Origin: Morella rubra | Taxonomy: Eukaryota; Streptophyta; Magnoliopsida; Fagales; Myricaceae | Assembly (NCBI GenBank): GCA_003952965.2 | Contig: CM025850.1 | Location: 33,150,235-33,214,234 of the forward strand | Direction: 5' to 3' | Length of the DNA: 64,000 nt | Shown: positions 12,126 through 24,074 of the stretch, one piece after another | How the letters are laid out: each line of letters opens with the position of its first letter | Position numbering within the stretch: the stretch's first letter is position 1 | The notes under the pieces: generated by a model | Told to the model about the DNA's origin: nothing | The model's database searches: none | Seen by the model: only the letters and a program-made list of their open reading frames with translations | Made by a program: the position numbers and the translations under genes

Positions 12126-14429
12126 CGCCACGTAAACCCTCCGTCTTCTCCAGATAAAACCCTGTTGTTATTTATTCAAATTTACATACCAATCCGAAAA
12201 ACAAACAGAGAGAAACCTGGAACTAGAACCGCCAAATCTAGTTTTGGATATTTAAATTGTTGCGTATCTTTTCCTTCCGTTTTTTCGGAATAAGTCTAAA
12301 TTCTGCCGTGTTATACAATTTTACCAAAACCTAGGGTTTGATCGGGAAGACGTGAGAGGATAGAAGAGTGTGGTTTGGTCTGATGGGATTTGGAATCTGG
12401 GAGGTTTTTTAAAGCCAATTTCAAAGTTTACAGTTTCGGTACACGCAAGAAAAGTACCACTGCAAAAGAAAAAGGCTGGCAGGCATGTTTGGCTAGACAA
12501 GGGAATTTTTCTCCGACAAAATATTGTCTCATCAAACGTTTTTTTTTCGATTGTTTGGACAGGTAAAAGAATTTTCTGTTAAAATTTTTTATTAGAGATA
12601 GTGTAGGTTAAATTAGAGAGTTTGTTTAAACGGTGTGACATTTTTATTTTTATTAGGTTTGTGAAAAATGTGTTAGAATTTGTGAATAGTTGCTAGAGTG
12701 TATAAAAGTTTATTAAAGTTTGTAAAATGAATAATGGTCCGTGGTTAGTGAAGTATAAACTGTGATGAGCTATAATATAACTGGCCTAGCTCATTAGAAA
12801 AATATGAGCCTATCTACAATTCTGTCTACGGTCACAAGCGCATTTTAAGCCCTTAACGCATATAAGTGTAAGTTAATCTCTACAATACTCTAAGAAAGAT
12901 AAGGATATAAGAGACTCATGACTATAGGTAAGATAAAGAGTCCTGAAGCCCATACCATTAAACTCTATTTGTAACTTTAGATCCCCATATAAATAGCTAG
13001 ATACTCCCCTTCATATTTTCTTATGCTTTAATCACTATTCTAATACTCGACTATTCTTAAAATTGATTTAAGCATCGGAGCTTCCACGCCCGACACTGTC
13101 TTCTCTTTGTCCCTTTTCAAGTCTGATTGACTCTAGCTATTAGCAATTTTTGACATCATCAGTTGCCGCCATCCATGAAAATTCTCGAAAAAAAACCTCC
13201 TCCAAACAATGCACGCTCACCACATCTTTCCGCCATCTCCCTTGTATCCCTTATTTATCATGTTTACGTGGGAACATGTTGGTAGAGAATTCAGATCATC
13301 CTTTTGAGATGATCTTCTCAAGGAAGATATTCTTTGTTTTTGGTTTTGATGCATCGCCAGTAGAGGATTCCTATCATCTTTATGACTAATTTGGATTTTC
13401 TTTTCATATATCGTAGATCGTTTACAGGGAAGATTTTATACGCTACATATTAGCGTTTCTTGCATCCGTTCTCAATCTTTCTCAGGGCCATTTCTTCTTT
13501 AAAGAATAGGATCTTATTCAATATATTGGTGCCGGTTTTCTCACAGTATTGTGTGTTGTTTGGGAAATTGATTTCAAGTGGTAGCAGTATAGGCTTTCAT
13601 TTGTTGCTCGCGTGAATTAGGACCTGGACGAGGAGTTGGGGTTTCATTGGTCTTCGGATCTATTGTCCACCATCGGATTGTGCTTTTTTTTTATTATTAT
13701 TATAATTGTTATTTGTTTTGACCTTCTTGCAATTCTTTTAGGTTTTGGTTTCTTTTCTTCCGAATTAATTGAAGAGTTGCCTCCGTCTCCGAATTGCAGA
13801 TGTACTTTCATGGAATAAAAAAAAAAAAAAAGGACAAAGCACATGTGCACACAATATTATAAACAAAAGAGAGAGTCTGAGTATTTCGGGAGAACCTCAG
13901 CCAAAAACAAGACAAGAAGTGTTTGTGAGGATGTAATGCTACGCGACTGTAAAAAATCACAAAACTTCAAAATGATTCGTGGCTTTCTCTCTCTCCCCTC
14001 TCTCTCTCTTTCACACACACACATATATATATAATTGAAGAGTAGCATCCGTCTCTTGAATTCTTTTGAATTCAAATGTTTAATCGAAAGTTTTGTAACT
14101 CAAGTTTCTTTTCTTCTGAAAGTTATAGCTGAAGGAACACATCTTTACGCCAAGTCAAACAGGTTATTTGGTGAAATTTTCTAGTGCTCTACATTTACTC
14201 CTACTCTATGTAAAGCAACGAATCTAGATATGACAAGTTTGAAGTCAAACATGCAGGAAGAACTCTTTGTGGGAATTGAGCAAGACTTGCACGGATTTAA
14301 TTTTATCAGCTAATTGATAATATCTCTTTATCAAACTAGATAATTTTGTTTTCTCTTAAAATATAATCTTGTTTCATCTTATCTAATATAACAACCTTTT
14401 AGTTTTATTTTATGATCTGATAATTCAGG

Positions 14430-14679
14430 CACCTAATCGTTCTCTACAAAGTGCCAAAGGCGCCACGGAAGTACTAGTATTATGGGCACTCCTACACCAA
14501 CAACGTGGTCTCAACTCAACCATTGTATCACAAGCACCTCTACACCAACAAAGTGGTCTTAACTCAACCATTGTGCCACTTGCACCTCTACACCAAAAAA
14601 GCGGTCTCAACTCAACCACCGTGCCATAGGCACCCCCTGGTCTCAACGACCTTTGGTCTCAATGACCCTAGTGAGTACT
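14430..14679. repeat. Short tandem repeats, period about 55-60 bp
   Basis: Imperfect units built around CTACACCAACAAAGTGGTCT and CTCAACTCAACCATTGTGCC repeat at least three times. The right end (GACCCTAGTGAGTAC) is the same text found in the array at 17694-18500, so the two stretches are one array split by the LTR inserted at 14680-17693. Confidence 0.75.
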
Positions 14680-14733
14680 TGTAACACCCCTATCTTGTTT
14701 GATCTACTGTTTACTAAGTCTGTATGCACACTC

Positions 14734-14767
<34 letters not shown>

Positions 14768-17693
14768 CAATTTTTGACTCACTTATAGTGTTTATGTATA
14801 AGTTATAATAGTTATCGTTGTCCCATGTGACATTTTCCTTGTGTTTGCTTTTACTAGAGATTGGCCAGGGCAGGTGTTTAGTGACCCGGGGTAATTAGTG
14901 CAGGCCCGGGGAGGGGGGGACTTTCCCGAGGCCAGTAGGTTATATGTCCGGGGAAAAAAATTTCCGAGGTACTTAAGCTTGAGGTCGGGGTCACCGAGTA
15001 GGAAGAACCCAGGGGGGGACAAGTCTCAGGCTTACCGAGAGCAGCATGCCCGGGAGCTGTGACACCCGAGCACTACTCGGGAGACCTGGACTCGGGATCT
15101 TTTAGCATAAGTCCGGGGCTTGTTGTCATGCGGGTTGACTAAGCCCTTATACCCGAGTTCCCTTTTTAAGTTTACTTTTTCTACGTGTCTTAACCATGTG
15201 GTGGACATTAAATGCATCCTTACCATATTTTACCTAACCTCTTAGGTGCTTTCTCATTGGCGCATAAGTGAATGTGGTTAATGTGCTAATTATGAATAGA
15301 TACGTGATCTGTGAGACGGGTAGGTGGCTGCTTGTGATTGGCCATGCCTTAATCTTCCGCTGATTTTCTCTACGACCTAGCCTAGAGTATGTAGACTGGC
15401 CAGGGGTAAGAACCGTAAGAAAGGTAAGTTTATTTACGTGTTTTGGTCATTAGAGAGTGAGAGAAAAGGAGATTGAACTGTACGACATTAGAAGAAACTG
15501 TCTTTGACTTAGAAAGAAAGAGAGGGAAAGCGACGTGAACCATCTGGTGAACAAAGAGATTGATTGAAAGATAAGAGGAGGAAAAGACCAAAGAAAAAGG
15601 GAGGAGAGTACGAGGAAGTTGGGAAAACGTGAGGTATTTCGGCCTGTACTTTTCTTTCCCTCAGTTTTTGTCTTTTCTTTTCCTAACATGTGTCTTGCTA
15701 TTTTTAGGTGTCTTAGAACGCAGTACATCAACGAGCTAAGGTAAGGGTGTAGAGTTTGTCTTAAATAGGGGTATTGGGAATGTGTTCGGATTGTGCCTAA
15801 AACATGTGACTTTTGTCTTGTTATGAGATAAGAAAAGACAAGTAACCCAATCTTATCACTGTGTTGGATCTAAACCAAAGAAAAATATGCGAAGGGCTTA
15901 TAAGAGAAAGGGCTAAAAGAAGTTGGGGGACTACCTGAGGCCAGACTTGACTTTTGAACAAAAGGTTTTATTTTTATATGGGCAAGCTTTATTTTTACAT
16001 GTCTAGGCTTTTTATTTCATGCCCGAGGAAGCTATGTTTTTTGAACGCTTTGTTTTACATGCCTGGAAAGGACTTGTTTTTCCAAGAAAATGTTTTTCAT
16101 GCTCGGAAAAAACTTTTGTTTCAATATCGAGAAGAGTTTAAGAAAAATGCCCGGGAGACTATTTTGTTTTACTTTTGCCCGGAAGTTTTCAAGAAACAAA
16201 ATGCTTGGGGAGACTTTATATGACCGAGAAATTTTACAATCATGCCCGGGAGGAGAGTTTTATATAATGCCCGGGGACCTATTTTTACTAAAACGTGCCC
16301 GGAGAGCCTTTGCTATCTACCTGGGAAGTTTTTAACAAGCATGTCCAGGGAGATTTTTTATAAACATGCCCGAAAAGTGTTTTTTTTATAAAATGCCAGG
16401 GATAATTTTCTTTTAAATATACTCAAGAGCCCTAAAATCCTTTCTTTTAAATATAACCAGTCCTTATTGGGTTTAGCAATAAAAAAAATAACTTAATATA
16501 AGTGTTGGACTTGCCTATTAACAGTTAGGTTGTATGAGCATGAAATGAAAACTTAGGCCTGTGAACCTTTCAGAAGCTTAGACCTGGTCACTTATGGATT
16601 AAGAAAAGTTACTATGCATTGTAGTTGTTTTATTTTATATGACATTTGATCCATGAAATCATTGCTCATTTGAGTTAAGTGATTATTAATAAAGCATATG
16701 ATACATGTTACATCATCCTGTCATGAGTCATGTCATGGGTGTAGAAAATCTAATAACAAAATGACAGAAATGAAATTGAAACCATACCCAGAGGTGGTCC
16801 GATGACAGGGTGATGGTACCGATCACAACAGTGGATATAGTGCAAGCCATCACTGAAAGGAGTGGTTGGTATCCCTGGCGTGAAACAATATACGCTGGAT
16901 AGGGTCTTAGTGCCGGGCACGGGACAGTCCTAAAGGAGAGGAGGGACGCACAACCCAGACTCTGAAGGGTTAAACAGAGAGACTAAAGGACACCTTTGAT
17001 GACCGAAAAGAAAAGAAAAAAGAAAAAGAAAGAAAGAATGAAAAAAGAGAAAAGAAAGTGAAAGGACATGGAATAGATGCATCATCCTTGCATTGCATCG
17101 AGTATACACTGTTATCTTGTTATGGTTATCAATGCTTAGCTTTATTATGCTCCTGCTTATAACATGTTCCATTTTTCCCCTTACTGAGTCAGTAAGACTC
17201 ACACCTTTATATGTGTAATTTTCTTGTATGTACCGCTCTGGCTGTGGGCCCTGGACGTAACAGATGTTGACCTTTATGAGTGAGGAGTTTTTGGATGTTG
17301 ACCCATATATTCTAGTGATGACGATTTGGACATTTTTTACTAACGCATTTGAAGTTTATGTGGAGTACGAGCCCCAATGGTACCTTAAGGAGCCTTCGAC
17401 AGCCCCAGTTCCCGTAGTTGAGGATTTCGAACTAGTTGAGTTGGACCCGACATTTCTGTTTGACATATAGGGAAAAATGAAATTATAGACCTAACCTTCG
17501 ACAAGGAGTCAAGGGTTGATTAGATATCAGTAGTCGTTTTGTTTTTAAGGTAGATTTTGTACATTCAGTTATCATCTGTTGTTATAGGATGGAAAGCTGT
17601 AGACAGCTTCCACTTTTGTACTTACTTTCTCTATTTGTGTGCATTCTATTACTATAACAGCCTAGGGGGTAAGTACTTGCACGGGGTGTGACA
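14680..17693. mobile_element. Solo LTR of about 3 kb, Tekay/Del-like termini
   Basis: The segment begins TGTAACACCCC and ends GGGGTGTGACA, an imperfect inverted pair typical of long LTRs of plant Tekay/Del chromoviruses. It interrupts the minisatellite array. The flanking 5-mers are GTACT (14675-14679) and GTATC (17694-17698), and removing the segment plus one 5-mer restores GTGAGTATCCCTGTGACGGG, matching other array units. It contains many copies of the motif TGCCCGGG with spacer text (about 16000-16400) and a (TA)n run near 14734-14767. No polyprotein domain is visible. The family assignment rests on terminal motifs and length only. Confidence 0.7.
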
Positions 17694-18525
17694 GTATCCC
17701 TGTGACGGGAACACCCCACACGGCTGGTCTAACTCACCTGTGCCACAGGCACTCCTGGTCTTAGCAACCCCTGGTCTCGGCGACCCTAGTGAGTACTCTT
17801 GTGACGGGAACACCCCGCACGGCTAGTCTAACTCACTTGTACCACAAGTACCCCTGGTCTCAGCGACCCTAGTGAGTACCCCTGTGACAGGAACACCCCA
17901 CACGGCTGGTTTAAATCACCCGTGCCATAGGCACCCCTAGTCTCAGTAACCCCTAGTCTCGACGACCCTAGTGAGTACCCCTGTGATGGGAACAACCCCG
18001 CACGGCTGGTCGAACTCACTGATGCCACAAGCACCCCCTGGTTTCAGCGACGCTTGCTCTCAGTAACCCTAGTTAGTACCCTTGTGACGAGAAACACCCC
18101 TACACGGCTGGTCTAACTCACCCGTGCCACAGGCACCCCCTGGTCTCAACGACCCTTGGTCTCGACGACCCTAGTGAGTACTCTCGAACAAACACTCCGC
18201 ATGGCTGTCTAACTCACCCGCACAGGCACTCTTAATGTTACAGTGCGAAGCAGCATGATGTTACAAGTCCCAAATGATACAGTGCCAAGAGCACCCTTAA
18301 TGTTATATTATAGTGTCGAGTGCACCTTGACGTTACAAGAGCACCCTTAATATTACAGTGCTAAGAACATTATGAAACGATAGTGCCAAGAGCACCTTTA
18401 ATGATACAATGCCAAGGGCACCCCTTGGTCTCAGTGACCCTAGTGAGCACTTCCGTGATCGAAACTACTCGCACGGCTGGTCTAACTCACTTGTGCTATA
18501 AGCACCCATTGGTCTTAGCGAGCCA
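17694..18525. repeat. Minisatellite array, period about 100 bp
   Basis: At least five units can be aligned on the phrase GACCCTAGTGAGTAC...GTGACGGGAACACCCC..CACGGCTGGTCTAACTCAC. Successive unit starts at 17694, 17793, 17876, 17975, 18076 and 18178 give spacings of 99, 83, 99, 101 and 102 bp. Units become degenerate after 18200. Open frames here come from the repeat and are not genes. Confidence 0.9.
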
Positions 18526-18970
18526 TACATCAGCAAATTGGTCCTAGCGGCTTGTGCCACGAGCACCCTTGCATCATCAAATTGGCTTTAGCGGCTTGTG
18601 CCATAGGCACCCCTACATCAACAAATTGGCCTTAGCAGCTTGTGCCACGACAACCTTACATTAGTGAATTGGCCTCAATGACCTGTGCCTATGCCAGCAA
18701 ATTGGTCTCAGCGTCCTGTGCCCCAACCCTAACAAATTGTTGGTCTTACAGGGCCAAGAACATCATTACACCAGAGAACAAGTGTGACTCCGTAACACCA
18801 AGGACACCTCCACATCAGAGGACTGGTTTGACTTCATAATGCTAAGGGCACCTTCACACCAAAGAACTGGTTTGACTCCAAAGTACCAAGGGCACCTCCA
18901 TACCAGAAGACTGGTTAACGCTACAATACCAAGAGACATCCCTACACCAGAGGATTGGTCTTACTCGACA
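18525..18970. repeat. Degenerate tandem repeats, period about 50-55 bp
   Basis: A second repeat type follows the 100-bp array. Units read roughly ATCAACAAATTGGCCTTAGC + GGCTTGTGCCAC + GAGCACCC, then change gradually to units built on CACCTCCACACCAGAGGACTGGTTTGACTCC. They share the idea 'gtgccacaggcaccc' with the longer array and probably arose from it. Confidence 0.75.
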
Positions 18971-19361
18971 CTACCTATGAACAACATATGAAGACTAGAA
19001 TGACCCTCGCTCGAGATGACGAGGTCTCATTTGGCTCAACGAAAATAATACAAGACCCACCACAACGAAGACGCCCATGAACAAATCATATATAGGTACT
19101 TGCAGTAGCCCGTGAACCCACAAACCCCAGGAACACCGATAGAGGTAGACGGGATCTAGACCCTGTAATTCGAAACCCATGATTTGAGGCCCCTTTCATA
19201 TTTTGGGCTGCCACCGCTGAGCTGTAGGGCAGTCCAACAAAAATTGGTCTGAAAAATCCTGGTTGATCCAATCTGATTTGAAGGGGGAACTACTGATGGG
19301 CCATAATATGACTGGCCCAGCCCATTAGAAAGACATGAGCCCATATGCAATATGGTCCATG

Positions 19362-20518
19362 TGTTAGGGACCCTAGTCTAAGCTGCCTTAACAACACCAA
19401 CTCCCGCCAATTGATTCAAACGTGATCACCCTAAACCGTTCTTGGCAACACACGAGCTGAATTATAGGATCTAACAACACAAATAGAGAACTCTCAAGAT
19501 ATTATTATGAAGAATGATGATCGTGGTTAAGGGTTAATTAGCCCAAGAACACAAGAACACAAGAACAATCCCGATCAAGGGTTTAATTAGCCCAAGAACG
19601 GGTACCCAAACTAGGTTGTTAGCCTAAAATGAATCCCAAGTAACAAGGTTATTAGCCTTGAAACTGACTTAGCATATACGTGCCTATGCTTGGCCAAAAT
19701 TCTCTCCTAAAAGCACTCAGGCTCTTCAAGACTCTACTACTCTGAATATTCTGAATGATCAACTCTAACGCACCTAAGGTGTTTATATAGACATCCTTAG
19801 GTGCTTACAAACCCTAATGGAATCAAATCACAATCACAATTAAATCAAATCTAAATCAAATCACCGATCTTTAGGAATCAATCCCTTCAATCAAGTAGAT
19901 TTGATATTACATGCCTAGTATAACATAAACTCAAAGGAAAAAATCTTCTAGAGTTTAGGAAAGGATCCCTAATCTAGAAGATATGATTTATTCAATTTCA
20001 ACAAGAAAGGAAACTAATCCCTAAGATGCCTCATAGATGCCGTCGTCCGTCGCCTCCACAGCGCCGCCGCCGCTGCTTGCACGTCCATGGGTGGTGGTGC
20101 TCTTCGACTCTGTGGCCCTTCCTCTTCCTTTCCCCACCCTAGCATCGGTAGGGTGGTGGTGGTCTGCCCTTGGTGGTGGCCATTTGGTGTAATGACACTC
20201 CTTTGTTGTTGGCTCTGTGCTTGCTTGGCTTGCTGGGCCAAGGACTTGCTGTGGCACCGTGTCATGGCAAGGCCATGGCTGTCATGGCATATCTGTGGCC
20301 GGCTGGCTGGCATGCCAGCATGGGTGTTGCTGTGCCTTGTCAGGGTTGCTAGGGCGCTGAGCTTGCACGCACTGCTGATCCATGGCATAGCTGTGGTGCT
20401 CTTGCTGCGCACGCGTGGGCGTGTCAAGGGTGCCCATGTGTCCAATGCCGCCTCATCTGGCACCTATCCTCCCCCATGCCTATCACGGCCCATGTCATCA
20501 TCACTGAGGACCCTTTCA
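19362..20518. mobile_element. LTR-like insertion inside the 3' LTR of the older element
   Basis: The segment begins TGTTAGGGACCCTAG and ends GGACCCTTTCA, with flanking 5-mers CCATG (19357-19361) and CCATA (20519-20523). Removing it makes the outer 3' LTR align with the 5' LTR (GTCCATGGCCATAGGCGC against GTCTACGGTCACAAGCGC). It is 1,157 bp with no coding domain. Its right part (about 20035-20510) is GC-rich and gives long shadow frames on both strands. A solo LTR is the best reading; the one-base mismatch between flanks leaves some doubt. Confidence 0.65.
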
Positions 20519-20730
20519 CCATAGCCATAGGCGCATTCTAGGCCCTCCCCACATAAGTGTAAGTTAATCTTTCTAGGACTCCAAGAAAGATAAGGATCAA
20601 AGAGGCTTCAGGACTCTAGGGGATTCTAGGTAAGATAAGGAGTCCTGAAACCCATACCATTAAACTTCCTTTGATACTATGGCACCCCCCATATAAATAG
20701 CCAAGTACTCTCCTACATATTGTCTCATGC

Positions 20731-21078
20731 TTTAATCGCTCTTCTAATACTCAACTATTCTTGAGATCTGATTTAAGCATCGGAGCTTCCACGCCCAACA
20801 CCGCTCCTCTCTTTGCCCATTTTCAGGTCTGATTGGCTCCGGCTATTGGTGATTTTTGGCATCATCAAACTGTAATATTACAACTATGTTTTTGTTTTTG
20901 TTTTTTGTAATAAAATAAAATTAATCGCTCTTCTAATACTCAACTATTCTTGAGATCTGACTTAGGCATCAGAGCTTTCACGCCCAACGCCGACCCTCTC
21001 TTTGCCCATTTTCAAGTCTGATCGGCTCCAGTTATTGGTGATTTTTGACATCATCAAATTGCAATATTACAACCACGT
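20731..21078. repeat. Tandem duplication of an LTR tail plus flank
   Basis: About 155 bp ending the outer 3' LTR and running into its flank (20731-20886) is repeated at about 20925-21078: both contain CTTCTAATACTCAACTATTC, the GCATC..AGCTT region, CATCATCAAA and then a (T)n-TTTGTAAT run. The duplication includes the target-site copy, so it happened after insertion of the element. Confidence 0.8.
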
Positions 21079-21299
21079 TTTTTTTTGTTTTTTGTAATTT
21101 TCTTGTCCATTTGAATTCCCAATTGCAAACTATGTGCATATGATTTATATTTAAAGGTCCAGTTGTGCATAGATCTTGCTAATTTTACAAGATTGAGAAT
21201 TTGAGTAAAACGGTCCACTATTTAAAAAAATTCAAAATAATAGACGGCCTCGTATTTGTTTTTAGTCAAACGACCCCGTTTTAGGGTCCTAATAACCAA

Positions 21300-22913
21300 A
21301 GTGATGAAGCCCTTTTCCCCTTCCTCGATACCCCAGTTCCTCGCTCTCTGACTGAGCCCAGATCCCTCTTTCTCAGTCGCGCAGCTCCTTTCATCGGCAG
21401 TTTTAGCCGCCACCGCGGCCGCAGCTCCGGTCACGGTAAACACGGTTCCAGCTTTTTGTTCCACCTCTCACCACACTCGCAGCACTGCTCAAGTTTCTCC
21501 TCTTTGCTGTGTTTGATGATTTGATCCTCATTTTTTTTAATTGGCTCACTTCATTTATTGTTGAGATTGTGTTCTGTCTAGAATCTTTCATGGCTTGGAT
21601 TTAGCGTTGTGAAGCTAGGGTTTTTTGTAGGCTGAAATTGGGCGTTGCTATTTCTGTGTAACTTCTTTCGATTTCTGTTGCATCATGATCTGTTGTGTTA
21701 GGTTTTTCTTCGTTTCGGAGACCATATATAGGGTTTTGTAATTACTAGGCGGAAAATTGAGTTTCCATTTAGGCTCACGGTTTGTACCTAGGGCTTTCTT
21801 GTTTCAGAGCGCATATAGGGTTTGGTGGGCCGGAATTTTGTTATTTCATTGTGATTTGTTATTTTTGAAATTGAATGCTGATTTTTGGCTAAGGGTTGGT
21901 GCTTGGTATATAGGGTTTCTTGGTATTTAGGCCAAAAATTTGTTGTCTAATTGCGATTTATTATTGTTTAATTCTAATATTGGGCCCAGGTTTGGTGTAA
22001 GTGGAATGATTTGTTTTTGTCTAGTTGTTTCAAACTCTCTTTCACAATATTTTTGTATGTGAAAAACCTTTTTTTTCCTGTTTTAGCTGCTAACCAGAAT
22101 ATTATATGTACAGAGACAACTACATCACTTTATGTTATAAACAACTCCCTTTTAGTGTAGCAATATAATGGAGATAATTGTAGATCAAGCTTTGGTTTTA
22201 AAAGAAATTTATTGTTGTGGTTAGGATATGGCTGGATGATTTTAGTGCATGATTGGCTGTGGAAGGTGATGAAGTCAGATAATTTTAGTACATGTTTCGC
22301 TTGGATGATTTTATTCTGTACTTGGAGATTTGATTACTTGGAAACTTGGACAGTTAGACTTGCATTAAAAAAATACTCTCAAAAAATGCCACAAATAAGG
22401 GCCTTAAGAGGGCAAAAATCCAGGCCCAAACAGCCAAAAAAGACCCAGAAAACTCCAAATAACAAAAAAAAAATTCACTTAAGTGGCCCAAAAAGGTGGC
22501 CAAAATTTCAGCCCAAACAGCCCAGCGGTTAAGTGGTTACTGCCCAACTGCTACTTCTAAATAGGCACCTTGAAATTGCTGGTTTTTGGTATTAGGCAGT
22601 GGTGGCCAAAAACCTTCACTGCACTTAGTATTGGCAGTGATGGTTTTTGGCGAAATCGCCATTGACATACCACTATCCAGCCCTAATGGGAACCACCTTA
22701 CTTCCACAGATTCTGGTAATTGGCCCCGAGAAATCAACTCTCTCAGAAATACTTGTTTTGTTTGGTTGCTTGTGGGAATTATATTTTTGAGCTTGATGTA
22801 GCTTCTGCTAATGGATTTTGTTTACTTCTAGGGGTTCCTGTTTAACAAGAATGAGAAATGATATCATGATATTGGGGGGTCTAATTTGATGTTTTTGCAT
22901 GCTATGTTAACAG
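21300..22913 (+). promoter_or_regulatory. OST4: Probable 5' leader exon and leader intron of OST4
   Basis: The OST4 start codon follows a splice acceptor directly (TTAACAG|ATG at 22914). A CT-rich leader-like stretch at about 21320-21435 ends CCGGTCACG|GTAAAC, a plausible donor at 21436, which would give a leader intron of about 1.48 kb. No transcript evidence is available, so the leader and donor are inferred. Confidence 0.45.
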
Positions 22914-23027
22914 ATGTTTGATGATCAAGACCTCGGGTTCTTTGCCAATTTCCTTGGTGTCTTCGTTTTTGCACTGGTGATAGCATATCATTACGTGATG
23001 GCTGACCCTAAATATGAAGGCAACTAA
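22914..23027 (+). CDS. OST4: Oligosaccharyltransferase subunit OST4 (37 aa)
   Basis: A complete 37-residue protein starts [17 protein letters not shown] and ends MADPKYEGN. Nearly the whole protein is one membrane helix (residues about 8-29). The plant OST4 family is recognised by the N-terminal [13 protein letters not shown] and the C-terminal VMADPK.EGN, both present. OST4 is the smallest subunit of the ER complex that transfers the preformed glycan to asparagines of nascent proteins, and it stabilises the STT3 catalytic subunit with OST3/6. The single coding exon begins right after an acceptor AG. It is far too short for normal ORF calling. Nothing looks damaged. Confidence 0.95.
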   Translation: MFDDQDLGFFANFLGVFVFALVIAYHYVMADPKYEGN

Positions 23028-24060
23028 GGTTTTATCTGATATTCATGTTTGTAGTAAGATGTCTTGCTAGTTTTGTACACTGAGCTCTTTCATAAATGGG
23101 TATAACTTGATGTAGTCAAAATCCTTTGCTTCGCAACTGTTTGTCATATTTGAATATTTAGATGAAATGGTGCTTCTACAGAGCTTCCTGTCAGTAATAG
23201 TTCTTGCTATGCGTATGCGTACAATTTACTGCAAGAAGTTTGGGGATGCTGTTAATTGTGATTGTTGAGATACTGATAATGGGTCCAAAGCTCATGTTGT
23301 TGGCTCGTGGTAGCTGTGTGTTTCTGGGAGTGGTGGCAACTATGTTGTGTGAGAATCCCAGATGTATCCCAATGAATGTGAATCATTAAGGAAGGTTAGA
23401 GTAAGACTATTATTTTACAGACTGTCAAATGAATTAGCTAGGATCGTTCTTGACTCTCTTAGCTTAGGAGATCTGACGTCCCATCTCTACCTTCATCCAA
23501 TTTGTACATAGGACAGGAAAGAACCATGACCTTCCTTATTCTTCCAACGAGGATTAGGCTTTTGCAGTTGTCCTTACTCTAACCAAATCACAACTGATTT
23601 TGAGGATATGTAAGGCGTTTTTGAGTTTTATGATTAGTGATCTGGTTGAATCCTGAAAATTTCTGGGTCACCTTCTGGTCTCCATTTGGGACTCATCGCC
23701 TGATGCTACTTCTTATGGGTGGTGGATATGTAACTTGATATGAAGATTCTATGAATAGAGTTGGCCAAGAGATTAGGTATTCTGTTCTTTTATTTGTTCT
23801 TGCGTATCAACCTCTCTCATTAAGTGACTTGGGATTTTACGTCCTTGTACTCTTATCTCTATGTCGAAAATTGAAGAGAGCGCGTGTTCTTTTATGGCCG
23901 AAGAAACATGCCTCGGAAGCATTCTTGAAGTGCCCCTGAGCATTCCTGTTTCTGTTTTTTCCATTTATGTATTTTTTTTTGTCCTGGCTCTATGTTATTG
24001 GTCTTGAGACTTGTGAAAGTAGTCTCTCACATATCTACGCGGTCCTATTAAGTGTGTTAC
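23028..24060. other. OST4 3' region and intergenic sequence, no further gene recognised
   Basis: The first 400 or so bases probably hold the OST4 3' untranslated region. The rest has moderate base composition but no reading frame or splice pattern that I can assign. The short frames around 23750-23940 overlap on both strands and resemble no family I know. Confidence 0.5.
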
Positions 24061-24074
24061 TTTGCAAAAGTATT

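Larger units (their letters stand above)
12763..20867 (+). mobile_element. Non-coding LTR retrotransposon, nested (LARD-like), with target duplication AACTG
   Basis: The 5' LTR is 12763-13161 (begins TGATGAGCTATAATAT, ends CATCATCA). The 3' LTR is 19294-20867 (begins TGATGGGCCATAATAT, ends CATCATCA) and is interrupted by a later insertion at 19362-20518. The pair is flanked by identical 5-bp repeats, AACTG at 12758-12762 and 20868-20872, and a purine-rich tract (AAGGGGGAA) lies just before the 3' LTR. The LTRs are clearly diverged, so the element is old. Its interior (13162-19293) contains tandem repeats and a foreign LTR but no recognisable gag, protease, reverse transcriptase or integrase. 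It must have moved using proteins from another element. Confidence 0.88.

Noticed and set aside
13150..13389. 79-codon frame after the 5' LTR of the nested element
   Set aside because: It starts within the LTR and shows no gag or other retroviral domain.
17828..18034. 68-codon minus-strand frame with repeated GVFLSQGYSLGS text
   Set aside because: It is a translation of the 100-bp minisatellite and not a repeat protein.
14430..18970. Possible CRISPR-like array
   Set aside because: Units are direct, contiguous and degenerate without distinct spacers, in plant nuclear DNA inside a retrotransposon; it is a minisatellite.
20014..20524. Overlapping frames of up to 149 codons on both strands
   Set aside because: They lie in the GC-rich part of an LTR-like insertion, overlap in several frames and resemble no family; base composition explains their length.
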